DNA of 64,000 nt from Methanofollis sp. UBA420 (GCF_002498315.1 NZ_DAGX01000007.1:62001-126000); one strand, 5' to 3'; shown: positions 25,101 through 33,620, counted from the stretch's first letter. The notes: generated by a model not told the origin, from the letters alone. Numbers and translations: made by a program.

Positions 25101-27509
25101 CTTGTCCCCTCCATAGAATAGACGTAAATGATTTTGGTATGATATTTCCAAAAATGCGGGATAGAGCATATCAAGTGTGACAACATTATCATTATCCTTG
25201 GCCCACTCCTGCAATCGAGTGGCCGCCAGAACTAAAACAGCTCTTGCAGCCTGATCATCTGCTGTCCGGGTCATATCTTTGGCAAGTACCGCCGCTCTTT
25301 GTCTACTGTCTGAGAAGACAAGGACTTTCCTCCCGGCATTTGGTTGTTGTTTAAGTTTTTCTTCGTTAAATAGTGCAGGCGGTTGAACCGACAGTTGTGA
25401 TGAAACAATGTTGTAAAAAGGTTCATTTCCCTTCGTAGAAAAATCGGAAAGTGCGTAATTCCTCAATTGTTTTTCACACTTGGGACAGGAGTAAAATGTC
25501 AGTTGTTCTGGCTTTCCTTTTACTGGCTTAAGAGAGTAGCAAACCTCTAAGAATCCATCTTCTTCGGCATGAATGTTGTTAAAATGGATGAAACCAGTCT
25601 TTGCATCAAGCCACCCGTAACGGATATCTCCCTTTTTTCTATGATAATTCTGCGGGATGATGTAGAGATGTACTTCCTTCAACTCTTTCCCAAATATTTC
25701 TCCGTGAGTACGCCAGAGATAGTTCTTTTTCTTGGAATCCCCCCCATTGAGCAAGTATCCTTTGAGGAATAGGGCTCCACATCTTCTATCATTGACTAAC
25801 TCATAGATTTTTCCACCGCAGTGAGGGCAGGTGTCCCACTCACTGTCTGAGTAAATCTTACCGAGAGTGATACCGTCGCCAGCATGCTTTTCTGGGCAGT
25901 TCGGATTTGTACATGCGTACAATCCCTGTAGGCCACGAAAAAACATGTGAAGTCTTGCAGGAAAGAGAACCTGCCTGTCTTTTTTAGCAAGTGGTAGTAG
26001 TGATAGAAGAACTTGTGTTGCCGAAAGTGCATTTTTGGTATCATCATGTGGGAACGCAATCTCTGCAAGTTCGGTGATCCCGGTAGCGTTTCCTGCTGTT
26101 TGATTTATTATCCGTTGTATGGGACTGTATTTTGGCAATGTTTCAAATAACCATACTTCTAGTTCCTTGATAGTATCATATGGGGGCCTTGTCCCATCAA
26201 TTTCTTGGAAAAATCTGTGGATTGCTAGTACTTTTGTTGTATCATCAAGCTGGAAATCATCTAGAGGGAAATTACTTATCTTATTTGCAGAGAAATCAAC
26301 GGGATTTAGGAGATCGATCTTTTTATTTGTTCCAATTATTATCGAGAATGTATCCTTCTCCGATGAAGTGATCTCCCTTAGATATTTTTTTAGTTCGATT
26401 TTCTTTTCCTCGGTATCAACAGGAATACTTGCGCTGGTGAGAATAAACCGTACTTTATCGCGCGTAATTCCTAACTTGTACATTAGCCGGCGAATGAGGA
26501 GGGCCACCTCTCCTCCCGCCGATCCACGGTACATATGTGCTTCATCGATGACTATCAGGAGTTTGTTCTCCGGAGATTCGTTTAACCAGTCCTTTGTGTT
26601 TGACCAGAATGGCTGTTCGATCTGCCGAATCAGCATGTATTGGAGCATTGAGTAATTTGTGACGAGAATATCTGGGCAATAATCCTGCATTTCCTTACGG
26701 GTGATTAATTCCGCATCCCGCAGAGCAGGTTGATGAATCCCCTTTTTTAGATTTGCAGTATAGGTTTTCAGATCATATTTTGAGGGATACTTCCCCAGCG
26801 ATTTGAGCTCCGCGATCAACTCGGGACTACGGTCGATCAGGTCGCGTTCCAGTGTTTTTGCCAGTTCTGTATTCTTTTCTTTTACAGGTTCACCGGGATA
26901 TGGTGTCCTACCCGTGTACATTCCGAATTGAGGAATACGAGTATGTGCGCCACCAGTATACTCCGTAAAAAGTGTGTAATATTCTCCACCGTAGTCCCCG
27001 ATCATTTTCCGCAAACGACCAATCTGATCTGCGACCAGTGCATTCATTGGGTAGAGCAGCAACGCCCTAATGCCTCTTTTATTCCACGAATCTGGACATG
27101 TTTTTGCTTCATTCGCAAGATTTGCGACAAGAGGCCACATGAAACACTCGGTCTTTCCAGAACCTGTGCCTGTTGTCACCAGAATGTCGCTCCCTTGGTA
27201 AAACTCTTCAAGCGCCTTAACCTGGTGACTATAAGGATCTTTGAAAACCCCTAAATTTTTGGTACTCATTTGAAAAAGGAAATCCTTGATATTTTGAGGG
27301 ATATCGGCATTAATCAATCCATCTTTTGATATCTGGTATGTTTGATTTGATTCTATGTAGGGATCTTTGTAAATTGAGTCTTTTTCATCTAAAAGATCTT
27401 TTGATGCGCTCAAAAGAAGATCGTTCTCACCAAAGTATTGTGCCCCGATGTAGTCCTTCAATTTTGCAACAAGTTCATGGTGTATATGTTGAGCACTATA
27501 TTCAGCCAT
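22191..27509 (-). CDS. large DEAH-box helicase with C-terminal MZB/DUF1998 domain (DruE-like)
   Basis: 1772 residues. Superfamily 2 helicase: Walker A TTGTGSGKTE (about 112-121), DEAH box VIDEAHMYRG (about 320-329), ILTSASIP motif III (about 357), VFSDSRQRAAVLAKD at the start of RecA2 (near 735), and VGIDIGSL plus QQRAGRAGRRG (about 1108-1140). Four zinc-knuckle pairs are inserted: CTNPNCPEK...CPHC near 545, CRTCS...CAHC near 1010, CPNPECGW...CPFC near 1395 and CQKC near 1485. The MZB/DUF1998 cluster CDKRCATACHSCLKHYW is near 1640. Size and layout resemble Druantia DruE and, on a larger scale, MrfA/YprA helicases. Last gene of the operon; the start overlaps the upstream gene by 8 bases. Confidence 0.88.
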   Translation of the reverse strand: MAEYSAQHIHHELVAKLKDYIGAQYFGENDLLLSASKDLLDEKDSIYKDPYIESNQTYQISKDGLINADIPQNIKDFLFQMSTKNLGVFKDPYSHQVKALEEFYQGSDILVTTGTGSGKTECFMWPLVANLANEAKTCPDSWNKRGIRALLLYPMNALVADQIGRLRKMIGDYGGEYYTLFTEYTGGAHTRIPQFGMYTGRTPYPGEPVKEKNTELAKTLERDLIDRSPELIAELKSLGKYPSKYDLKTYTANLKKGIHQPALRDAELITRKEMQDYCPDILVTNYSMLQYMLIRQIEQPFWSNTKDWLNESPENKLLIVIDEAHMYRGSAGGEVALLIRRLMYKLGITRDKVRFILTSASIPVDTEEKKIELKKYLREITSSEKDTFSIIIGTNKKIDLLNPVDFSANKISNFPLDDFQLDDTTKVLAIHRFFQEIDGTRPPYDTIKELEVWLFETLPKYSPIQRIINQTAGNATGITELAEIAFPHDDTKNALSATQVLLSLLPLAKKDRQVLFPARLHMFFRGLQGLYACTNPNCPEKHAGDGITLGKIYSDSEWDTCPHCGGKIYELVNDRRCGALFLKGYLLNGGDSKKKNYLWRTHGEIFGKELKEVHLYIIPQNYHRKKGDIRYGWLDAKTGFIHFNNIHAEEDGFLEVCYSLKPVKGKPEQLTFYSCPKCEKQLRNYALSDFSTKGNEPFYNIVSSQLSVQPPALFNEEKLKQQPNAGRKVLVFSDSRQRAAVLAKDMTRTADDQAARAVLVLAATRLQEWAKDNDNVVTLDMLYPAFLEISYQNHLRLFYGGDKTLFNKDLEKIKRTIERAERQKKPIIYDRITNDYRNKPGLFSEQLLKNLCSPFRSLTDLGLGWMEPSYEDDITGCLESFKEHDIQMSEEEFIALFAAWAHYHCTNSFAIGNQISDQIRYNISLRKYGSRFGVKEKDLKKVPSRFKKILANKYTYHQIDWIVSILSNTFLDRGSGEEEGRYFLILEKIALKFKDTHKWYRCRTCSNIFPYTLFGKCAHCGSPDIYEMSDQDLERYKFWRDPVLDAIAEGSGKLIHTINTEEHTAQLSYKDQRDDIWSTTENYEMRFQNLVLDDEFPIDVLSCTTTMEVGIDIGSLTAISLRNVPPMRENYQQRAGRAGRRGTSISTIVTYAQNGPHDGWYFNHPEKIISGDVSSPWIDVDNNTLLQRHVNLLILCEFLNEKGTDLYEYPVLSFFDNYYNEFIEFLKTFWFKPELEETILSIQKTDESSHQKFISELIRELERIRDDVFKNRDLYEGKAEKEQKTSLLDHLSFEGILPTYSFPQNVVGFYIENGSGNKIIQRPDRSLDIAISEYAPGKVIVVNKETYKVGGIYSFHSKFRKGNRRENQARPYFDDPNYLSDLYLCPNPECGWTDTKYPIGGVCPFCGEPISEEKKRKMLRPWGFAPIDGKPIPEAHAEIEQSYAEEPCYFATPDRNDMKDIGCQHIMAAVRSDKIRIINKGVKGHGFNVCQKCGAAEVAEQSDEDPESKVLKNIGRPYSIQGARCIHDPVNVYLGHTFATDMIVFEFELDKSLINTEYSGMWISSAATTLTEAFLLAASRTLDVDFKDIKGGHRVHETEDKTFVDIYIYDSLSSGAGYATGLWSMIDPLLQNIQNVLNCDKRCATACHSCLKHYWNQRVHEKLDRLAALDLLSWGRYGNLPKPLSIDEQHEIIIPLKHLLADAHPEIQLPPEKGSMSVILPNKSIQFVVYPAMWLLSEKKDSTIYLSDKVVKNALPKAFEEVDKIIKHFLRD

Positions 27510-28560
27510 TCTGTATCACCCGAATGTTTAGATTCTCCAGAAGTTTTGTGACGATTGGAAGGAATACAGGCGATGTAATAAATTCTGTTCTGTCCAGAAT
27601 GTTTCGAACCGGCCAAGCTATCATGTAGAGCAACATTTCCTCTCTCCCGGGAAGAGTAGAGTACAGCTTGATTTTGATTGCGTCTTTGTAGGTCGTTATT
27701 GTGGCCTGTACCTGATTATCATTCAAATGTCGAAGACCATACATGAATCTACGAACTTCGTGTGTTTTTATGATGTAATCCGGAAATGCCAGGGTATATA
27801 TCTTGTCATTTTCGTTTTTAGCAATTCCATAGTCAGCAAGGTTATTTCGATACACCGTTAGTTCCCACGGATGATCCAGTGATTGTTTCCAGGAATCAGA
27901 GAAGATTAGTTTTGAAAGCGGGTCAAAATATTTTCGAACATCAGATATGATGGGGTTTAGTGTATATTTCCCATTAGCATATCTACTGTACTCAAGAACG
28001 GTGTCTTTTGCATCAATTTGTGGTATCAAAAAAAGTTCTTCAAGCGAGTACGCATTTTTTTCGGAAATCCTATTAACATACCATCCAAGCCCATGTATCT
28101 CTCCATCTTTTCCGAATGATGTTCCGCGGAGTAAAAACAAATCATCGGCAATTCTTGCGAATTTATCTGGGGGTAATTGAATTGTGTTGTCCGGTCCAGA
28201 TACAAGAAATCCAGCGTATTCCAGTCTCTCTTGGATCTTTTTTGCTGGCTGAAAATCCGGTTTATCCTCAGGATAAAACCATTTCTTCACGTCTGGATAG
28301 AGATCTAAATAGGCAGAAAGGATGATATTGCATTTTCTGGTCACATGATGTTTTGTGTACAGTGTGTCTTTTGTGTCCTGATATTCCTCTCTGTCCTCAA
28401 TACATCTGTCTAAAACTGCTGTTTTTATCCATTCTGAAATGGCGGAATAAAGCACCCGGGCAATATAGGCGTTTTTGTCTTCACAGGAAAAGCGAGATAT
28501 CCCCAGTCCCTGTGCTATAATCTCATGGGGATATTGGATCATAGAGTTATTCTCCTCCAA
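27502..28560 (-). CDS. unknown protein of helicase operon (352 aa)
   Basis: 352 residues, AT-rich coding. No recognised domain. Mixed alpha/beta composition with a helical N-terminal third (IARVLYSAISEWIKTAVLDR) and a C-terminal segment rich in hydrophobic beta strands; no signal peptide, no transmembrane helix, no obvious nuclease or methyltransferase motif. It overlaps both neighbours (8 bases with the helicase, 14 bases with the coiled-coil gene), which argues for strict co-expression and a shared complex. Its position just before a DruE-like helicase suggests an accessory or adaptor subunit (inference). Confidence 0.75.
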   Translation of the reverse strand: MEENNSMIQYPHEIIAQGLGISRFSCEDKNAYIARVLYSAISEWIKTAVLDRCIEDREEYQDTKDTLYTKHHVTRKCNIILSAYLDLYPDVKKWFYPEDKPDFQPAKKIQERLEYAGFLVSGPDNTIQLPPDKFARIADDLFLLRGTSFGKDGEIHGLGWYVNRISEKNAYSLEELFLIPQIDAKDTVLEYSRYANGKYTLNPIISDVRKYFDPLSKLIFSDSWKQSLDHPWELTVYRNNLADYGIAKNENDKIYTLAFPDYIIKTHEVRRFMYGLRHLNDNQVQATITTYKDAIKIKLYSTLPGREEMLLYMIAWPVRNILDRTEFITSPVFLPIVTKLLENLNIRVIQNG

Positions 28561-31054
28561 GGAGTCCCACTATGATCTCTTTGAGGTCTTTTCTGCTAAG
28601 ATTCTCTAGTCTTTGGTTTAGTTCTTTTGTAGTCCCTAACAATTTGCAATATGATGCAAGCTCCAGAAGAAGTACCCCCTCCACGTTTTCTTCATCTTTT
28701 TCGTCATCTGTTTCGATAAAATCAGAGAGTATTGCAGTTCTAGTCAGATTGTACCCATTTGTTGTATTCAGTCCTTTTGAAATCTTAACTGCTCTCTGAT
28801 ACAAATCCTGAAATCCCTTTGAACTTCTTTCGATAGTTACTGTACAAATCCCAGGATACAAGGCATTGGCTGCAATGGAGGTTATCATATCTTCTGAATT
28901 GATGAGGACCATATATCCTAGGGCACTTGGCGGAAGTATTCGCATGTTTTCTGAGAAATCAAGTGAAAACAGGATGTATTTTTCGGGGTTTTCATCAAGA
29001 ATGTCCTTTGCGAGATGCGTATAACAATATTCGTCAATGGAACCGATGACATTTTGAAGAAGAACAATATTTCCTCTACTCTTTTTCACAGTGTTTAACA
29101 GTGAAGAATAGTTGTTGTAACCAGTTGGAACAGAAATAACCTCAGGTGTTTGTGAGTGGAGTGTAACTGAAATGGCATTAGCCATGAGATTTGCCTTACA
29201 TCCTGTAAGGAGGAGAGGAGTTCTTGTCACATATGCTCCAGCAATGAGCTTAGCTAAGATCTCAGCATATTTATTGTCAGTTCCAATGTTCTGAAGATTG
29301 TTCTTCAGATCATCGATTAGATCTTTTATATTCTCACTCTCGATCGGTTCTGATCCGTGACAATCTTTTGCCGGCTGCACTAAAAGATCTGAATTTGGCG
29401 AGGAGGCAACACTTATTTTTTCGTAATCCTCTGATGGAATTACCCCTTTAAACAGCGCCAAATCGCCGAGGAAGTTCCCTGGATTATGCTGGATGCTCCT
29501 AAGTTTCTGCTCACAATAGGTTTTTAACTGGTCATTTATTTTTTCTAAATCTTGCTTCTTTTGTTCCAGTTGCGAGAATTTTTCTTGAATCTGTTTTTTT
29601 TCTGAAATATCTTTCTCAAGTTGTTTCTTTGATACTTCTAATGAGTCTATGTCCTTCTGGATTTTGCGAGTTTCCTCACGGAGTGACTCAAGATCTTTCT
29701 GGATAGTGTTCTGTTGATCCGCTCTAAACTGTTCGCCCTCTTTGGCGATCGCCTGCATTTGTTCTTTTTTAAATGCAACAATTCCCTCATCGGCAATCTT
29801 TTTTAGATCTTCTTTGTACCTGTGGGGTTCCTGTTTTATGTGGCATTCTTGCTCTGATCTGAGTCTTTCCCCTTCTGATTCAACTGTTTTCTTGAGTGAT
29901 TTTAATGCATCCGTTTCAGCTGTTTTTTCCGCATTTATTACAAGTATTTCACTATTGATTTCATCGATTATGTTCTTTAGGTCGCTAACTTCTCTCTCTA
30001 AAGCCTCTTTCTGCTCAAATAATTCTTGATTTGCGATACGTTGTATTTTATCAACGTATTCTTCGTTGATCTTCGGGACGTTTTCAATAACCCCTCTTAC
30101 AAACTCCTCAACTTTATCGTCAGTATTGAGATATGCATTTATTATGTCAGTTTGTAACTCTAACCTTTGCTTTACTTCTGGAGACAGTATAAATTGTGGC
30201 TGTAATTCTGGATTTGATAGGGCCTCGGTGACAATTTTGTTCACGAGTTTCTTCTCACCCTCTGAGTAATTCAAGCGAGATGCGATGCGGTAAAAATATC
30301 CTGCAAAACGAGTTGAATCATTATGGAGGATAAGAGGATCTAACTTATCCTGCTGACCGAATTTCATTTTTTTGTAGATGAACCTTCGAGTCAGGTCTGA
30401 ACTGTTATCTGGGATTGAATTTGTGTATACTGGATCAAAAGAATCAATAACGTCTGCTCTTATGATTCTATATCGATCCAATGACCTTCTGTCGGTTACA
30501 AATAGCAACTCATTATACCGTAGACAGGATGTTGCTCTCGTTATTTCAACACAGAAGTAATGTTCTTCATCGCAGTCATAGACTACGAGGAGGTTTTCTG
30601 AAAATGTATCCGGGACAACAATACCATTCTCCAACATCTGTGCGAGTGCATCCTCAGAATCCATCACCAGTCTCCTATGTCGTAGGGATCCTGGCGAAGT
30701 TTCAGGATTCTGCAAGAAGATTAACTCGTAATAATTATATTTGCAAGGGGGTTTAGGATGATGTGAATAGGGGGCTGCGTCATAAAACTCAGAGTTGGCA
30801 TTTTCTTTCCACATCCAGATGCCTACATTGTCATGCCCCCATTGATTAGAATTTTCCTCTAACTTAATCGGTATGAGCATGTGCCCGTTGTCTGGATTGG
30901 TGTAGATCGTACCTATGGTATTTACTCGACCTTTTTTACCCCACTCATTTGTGGAAATGTCTGCTATCCTCAAGATTTTGAAATTATGGTCGTCAAATTT
31001 CACCGAAATCCCGATACAGCAACGTAATTTGAAATCTTTTTTTGGATTTGCCAT
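28547..31054 (-). CDS. coiled-coil protein with possible degenerate ATPase C-terminal domain (835 aa)
   Basis: 835 residues. The N-terminal ~330 residues are a mixed domain containing CDEEHYFCVEITRATSCLRY. Residues about 345-520 form a long charged coiled coil (repeated LEKxISEKKQIQEKFxQLEQ-like heptads). Residues about 600-800 resemble a P-loop fold in layout (LLLTGCKANLMANAISV, then a strand NIVLLQNVIGS and YILFSLDFSENMRILPP), but the usual GxxxxGK[S/T] is absent, so any ATPase is degenerate or this is only a resemblance. The start is adjacent to the upstream stop (shared base 31054). Coiled-coil scaffold plus NTPase-like domain is common in multi-gene defence systems; function unproven. 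Confidence 0.75.
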   Translation of the reverse strand: MANPKKDFKLRCCIGISVKFDDHNFKILRIADISTNEWGKKGRVNTIGTIYTNPDNGHMLIPIKLEENSNQWGHDNVGIWMWKENANSEFYDAAPYSHHPKPPCKYNYYELIFLQNPETSPGSLRHRRLVMDSEDALAQMLENGIVVPDTFSENLLVVYDCDEEHYFCVEITRATSCLRYNELLFVTDRRSLDRYRIIRADVIDSFDPVYTNSIPDNSSDLTRRFIYKKMKFGQQDKLDPLILHNDSTRFAGYFYRIASRLNYSEGEKKLVNKIVTEALSNPELQPQFILSPEVKQRLELQTDIINAYLNTDDKVEEFVRGVIENVPKINEEYVDKIQRIANQELFEQKEALEREVSDLKNIIDEINSEILVINAEKTAETDALKSLKKTVESEGERLRSEQECHIKQEPHRYKEDLKKIADEGIVAFKKEQMQAIAKEGEQFRADQQNTIQKDLESLREETRKIQKDIDSLEVSKKQLEKDISEKKQIQEKFSQLEQKKQDLEKINDQLKTYCEQKLRSIQHNPGNFLGDLALFKGVIPSEDYEKISVASSPNSDLLVQPAKDCHGSEPIESENIKDLIDDLKNNLQNIGTDNKYAEILAKLIAGAYVTRTPLLLTGCKANLMANAISVTLHSQTPEVISVPTGYNNYSSLLNTVKKSRGNIVLLQNVIGSIDEYCYTHLAKDILDENPEKYILFSLDFSENMRILPPSALGYMVLINSEDMITSIAANALYPGICTVTIERSSKGFQDLYQRAVKISKGLNTTNGYNLTRTAILSDFIETDDEKDEENVEGVLLLELASYCKLLGTTKELNQRLENLSRKDLKEIIVGLLGGE

Positions 31055-32652
31055 TACTTTTCAATCTCCTGATAGAATTCAGAAATAAGATGGTCGTACG
31101 CCTTCTGTGGTATTTTACCAGATCGTAATGTCTGGCTGAGATAACTACTGACTTTAGGATACTTTTCAAGATGGTCCAGAATATATTTCACTTTCACGGG
31201 GGTCGATATAAACGTACCTCTCATTAGAATGAGTTCCTGATACGTTTCTTCGTCTTTCTTTACCGCGTATCTTCCCTTTGGCTGGATGTGTTTGGGAATG
31301 CTTACCTGATGTATCGCGTCAAGTCCATGAAGTACGCAAATATTATCTCCTTCGGAGAGGTTTGGAAATGCAAGAATAGTCTGTTCATTCCAGTAAACAC
31401 TTTTTAGTTGTTTTTCTGAGTAATGATAAATGTCACATTTACAGTCTGACTTGAAGGATAAGTTTGCTCTACCCTTGAGGGAGAAGGAGTCTCCATTTTC
31501 AAGTGTTTTTTTTGCGTAATCAAGTGTTATTTTTGGAAAGAAGTACTGAAATATTTCTTCCGGATATTCGCATGTGAGGTGAGCCTCATATGATCCATCA
31601 GAGGATTTGACGTGTGTTGGACCCCTGACAGAGTGGCATAACAACAATCCTGCTGCTTTAGTTGGTATTTTTTTAAGTCTGCGAGATTGTCCATCCGTAT
31701 CCTGATAATAGAATGTGTCTGTTTGTGCCTGGTTGAGGACGGTCGCTGGTTTACTGTAAATTTGCCTCTTTCCAACCTGCACATGAGGAGGCCAGAGGGG
31801 GATTAGGGGGGGATGCCACTCGACAAGCGTGACTCCTAAGTTGTCTGCAAATTCTATGGCCTCTTCGGTAACTTTGGTAAACTGCACTCGGTAGACCATC
31901 CATTTTGATTCGAAGCCATATGAATCTCCTTCTAATTCCCCTACTGGCTCGTATTCGAGAAAGTCTTCAGTGTCATCTGGTATTCCAAAGGCTGTTGCAA
32001 AATAGTAATATTTGTCTGTGTTTATCTCTCCGTTGTTTGATATACAACGAGCATAATTTTTACTGTATCTAAACAGTGCCCCCTCTTCTGGAAGTCCTGA
32101 TAGATCCTCCCCCCACATTTTAATTATGTCGTGACCGACTGGTGATTCGCTGTATTCGAGAGAGTAATAATCATATATCCACTTTAACTGGAGGTAAGTT
32201 GTTTCTCCTGGAATTAATTGATTAGAGAGGATTCTGTTCTCTTTAAGTTCTGCATTATTAGGATTAATGATTCGTACTATGAGTTTTTCATTTCTGGCAG
32301 CTAAAACAGTCTTCTCTTCCAATGGAGGAAAACCAAGAAAAAGCCCGAAGTTTCCACCTATCTTCAAAATATAGATCCGTTTTGGACGTTGCCTTAATTT
32401 GCGTTCCTCTTGTTGCCTCTGATATTGAACCGCATATACGCTATCTGAATAGTTGGGGCAGGTGTAATTTTTTGGATTATTGGGGCAGTGTCTAAAATAG
32501 GTTCTTTCCTCTCCACTTGCTAATATTACTGGTTCTCCACACGCAGGGCAAAATAAAAGCCTGCTATTGGATAAATGGTGGTTATTTACAAAATTTTTGG
32601 CGTAGACTAACTCTTCATGTCCAGAATGCCTCTTCCATATTGCATAATCCAC
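31054..32652 (-). CDS. unknown protein with N-terminal CoiA-like zinc finger (532 aa)
   Basis: 532 residues, first gene of the island operon. The N-terminus (about 30-70) has LLFCPACGEPVIL, YFRHCPNN and YTCPNYS, a Cys/His zinc-binding pattern like the N-terminal finger of competence protein CoiA and related nuclease-associated proteins. The rest has no domain I recognise; it is rich in aromatic residues and beta strands, with a second CKCDIYHY motif near 410. No PD-(D/E)xK signature could be identified by eye. Probably a DNA- or protein-recognition subunit of the helicase system (inference). Confidence 0.75.
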   Translation of the reverse strand: MDYAIWKRHSGHEELVYAKNFVNNHHLSNSRLLFCPACGEPVILASGEERTYFRHCPNNPKNYTCPNYSDSVYAVQYQRQQEERKLRQRPKRIYILKIGGNFGLFLGFPPLEEKTVLAARNEKLIVRIINPNNAELKENRILSNQLIPGETTYLQLKWIYDYYSLEYSESPVGHDIIKMWGEDLSGLPEEGALFRYSKNYARCISNNGEINTDKYYYFATAFGIPDDTEDFLEYEPVGELEGDSYGFESKWMVYRVQFTKVTEEAIEFADNLGVTLVEWHPPLIPLWPPHVQVGKRQIYSKPATVLNQAQTDTFYYQDTDGQSRRLKKIPTKAAGLLLCHSVRGPTHVKSSDGSYEAHLTCEYPEEIFQYFFPKITLDYAKKTLENGDSFSLKGRANLSFKSDCKCDIYHYSEKQLKSVYWNEQTILAFPNLSEGDNICVLHGLDAIHQVSIPKHIQPKGRYAVKKDEETYQELILMRGTFISTPVKVKYILDHLEKYPKVSSYLSQTLRSGKIPQKAYDHLISEFYQEIEK

Positions 32653-33089
32653 TGAAAGTCCCCTTCAAGAACGATGTATTTCTTCGGCCAAGATAATATC
32701 ATCGAATTAAATTTCATGCCGCTCTTTTGTCTCATCATATGAATAGAGTTGTCGAGTTCTTGCCATACTCAAATGAGTGCGTTTTTTGTGCTAATATCGT
32801 GAGTGTCTAGAACGCGTACCCTTCCTCCTTCGATTTTAAAATGCATGAAAAGATGGTTAACTGCTTGAACCGGAGAGGATGTCCTACAAAAATTGCGAAG
32901 TTAAGGCAATGTGAATTATAAACTGCGCCGGAGAAAATTTCCTTTATATTCTCTTCTAGGGTGTATTGAACCCCTGCACAGATCATGATCCAATTGTTGA
33001 TGATCTACAGACACGCATCGTCAGTGGCCTATTACCTGGTGCTATCGGAGATGACGACGCCCCCCATTCTCTCTCTTGATATGACCCCT
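32653..33089. other. right junction of the AT-rich island with likely operon promoter
   Basis: A stretch of 437 bases without a credible gene. Bases 32655-32760 are AT-rich; the minus-strand string gaaatttaatt (around 32707-32717) is a plausible TATA/BRE for the operon starting at 32652. Composition returns to host level by about 33,000. A 22-base segment at 33029-33050 shows partial likeness to 21513-21534 in the decayed esterase gene, too weak to call an attachment repeat. Confidence 0.45.
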
Positions 33090-33530
33090 CTACTCCTCCC
33101 CGATATCCTCGTTCCACAACTCTGGATTCGCGGCGATGAACTCGGTCATCAGGCGCACGCACTCCTCGTCGTCCAGGACGACCACGTCGACGCCCCGGGT
33201 TCGGAGGTACTCCTCCGATCCCTGGAAGGTCCGGTTTTCGCCGATCACGACCCTGGGTATTTTGTAGAGGAGGACCGTGCCGCTGCACATGTCGCAGGGG
33301 GAAAGAGTCGAGTACAGCACCGCCCGGCGGTAATCCTCCGGCTTGAGCCGGCCCGCGTTCTCCAGGCAGTCCATCTCGGCGTGTAAAATGGCGCTGTCCT
33401 TCTGCACCCTGCGGTTGTGTCCCCGGCCGACGATTTTGCCGTCGATCACCAGCACCGAGCCGATGGGGATCCCGCCCTCGGCACGTCCCTGTCTGGCCTC
33501 TTCGATGGCGGCCTGCATGAATTTGTCCAT
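33090..33530 (-). CDS. cytosine deaminase, yeast Fcy1 type
   Basis: 146 residues. Zinc-dependent deaminase with HAEMD (about 50-54) and PCDMC (about 78-82). The whole protein parallels yeast cytosine deaminase Fcy1, including GGIPIGSVL, GRGHNRRVQK, YSTLSPCDMCSG, VVIGENRTF and the C-terminal WNEDIGEE that corresponds to the WFEDIGE end of Fcy1. It should convert cytosine to uracil for salvage. GC-rich like the host. Divergent from the first secreted-protein gene; their promoters share 33531-33676. Confidence 0.85.
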   Translation of the reverse strand: MDKFMQAAIEEARQGRAEGGIPIGSVLVIDGKIVGRGHNRRVQKDSAILHAEMDCLENAGRLKPEDYRRAVLYSTLSPCDMCSGTVLLYKIPRVVIGENRTFQGSEEYLRTRGVDVVVLDDEECVRLMTEFIAANPELWNEDIGEE

Positions 33531-33620
33531 TGAAACGACACCCGGATAGAGAAAGTGCGTGACGGCCCATGAACATTCCGGTCACCGAAACTGCCGGGGT
33601 CGAGCGGTCGGGCAGGGAAG

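Larger units (their letters stand above)
22130..32960. mobile_element. AT-rich genomic island carrying a putative defence operon
   Basis: Base composition and codon use change abruptly from the GC-rich host (third positions mostly G/C) to strongly AT-rich (many AAA, GAA, ATA, TTT codons) between about 22,130 and 32,960, then return. The whole stretch is one four-gene minus-strand operon with overlapping or abutting genes. There is no integrase, transposase or terminal repeat, so the transfer mechanism is not visible. The left flank holds a decayed gene, and the right flank leads into duplicated and accessory genes. Confidence 0.75.

Noticed and set aside
22130..32960. Could the helicase operon be DISARM or a BREX/Dnd system
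   Set aside because: No methyltransferase, PLD nuclease, PglZ, Dnd sulfur-transfer or DrmB-like separate DUF1998 protein is present; the DUF1998/MZB part is fused to the helicase as in DruE.
21513..33050. Possible 22-base attachment repeat flanking the island
   Set aside because: Only about 17 of 22 positions match and the similarity does not extend, which is close to chance for two flanks of this size.
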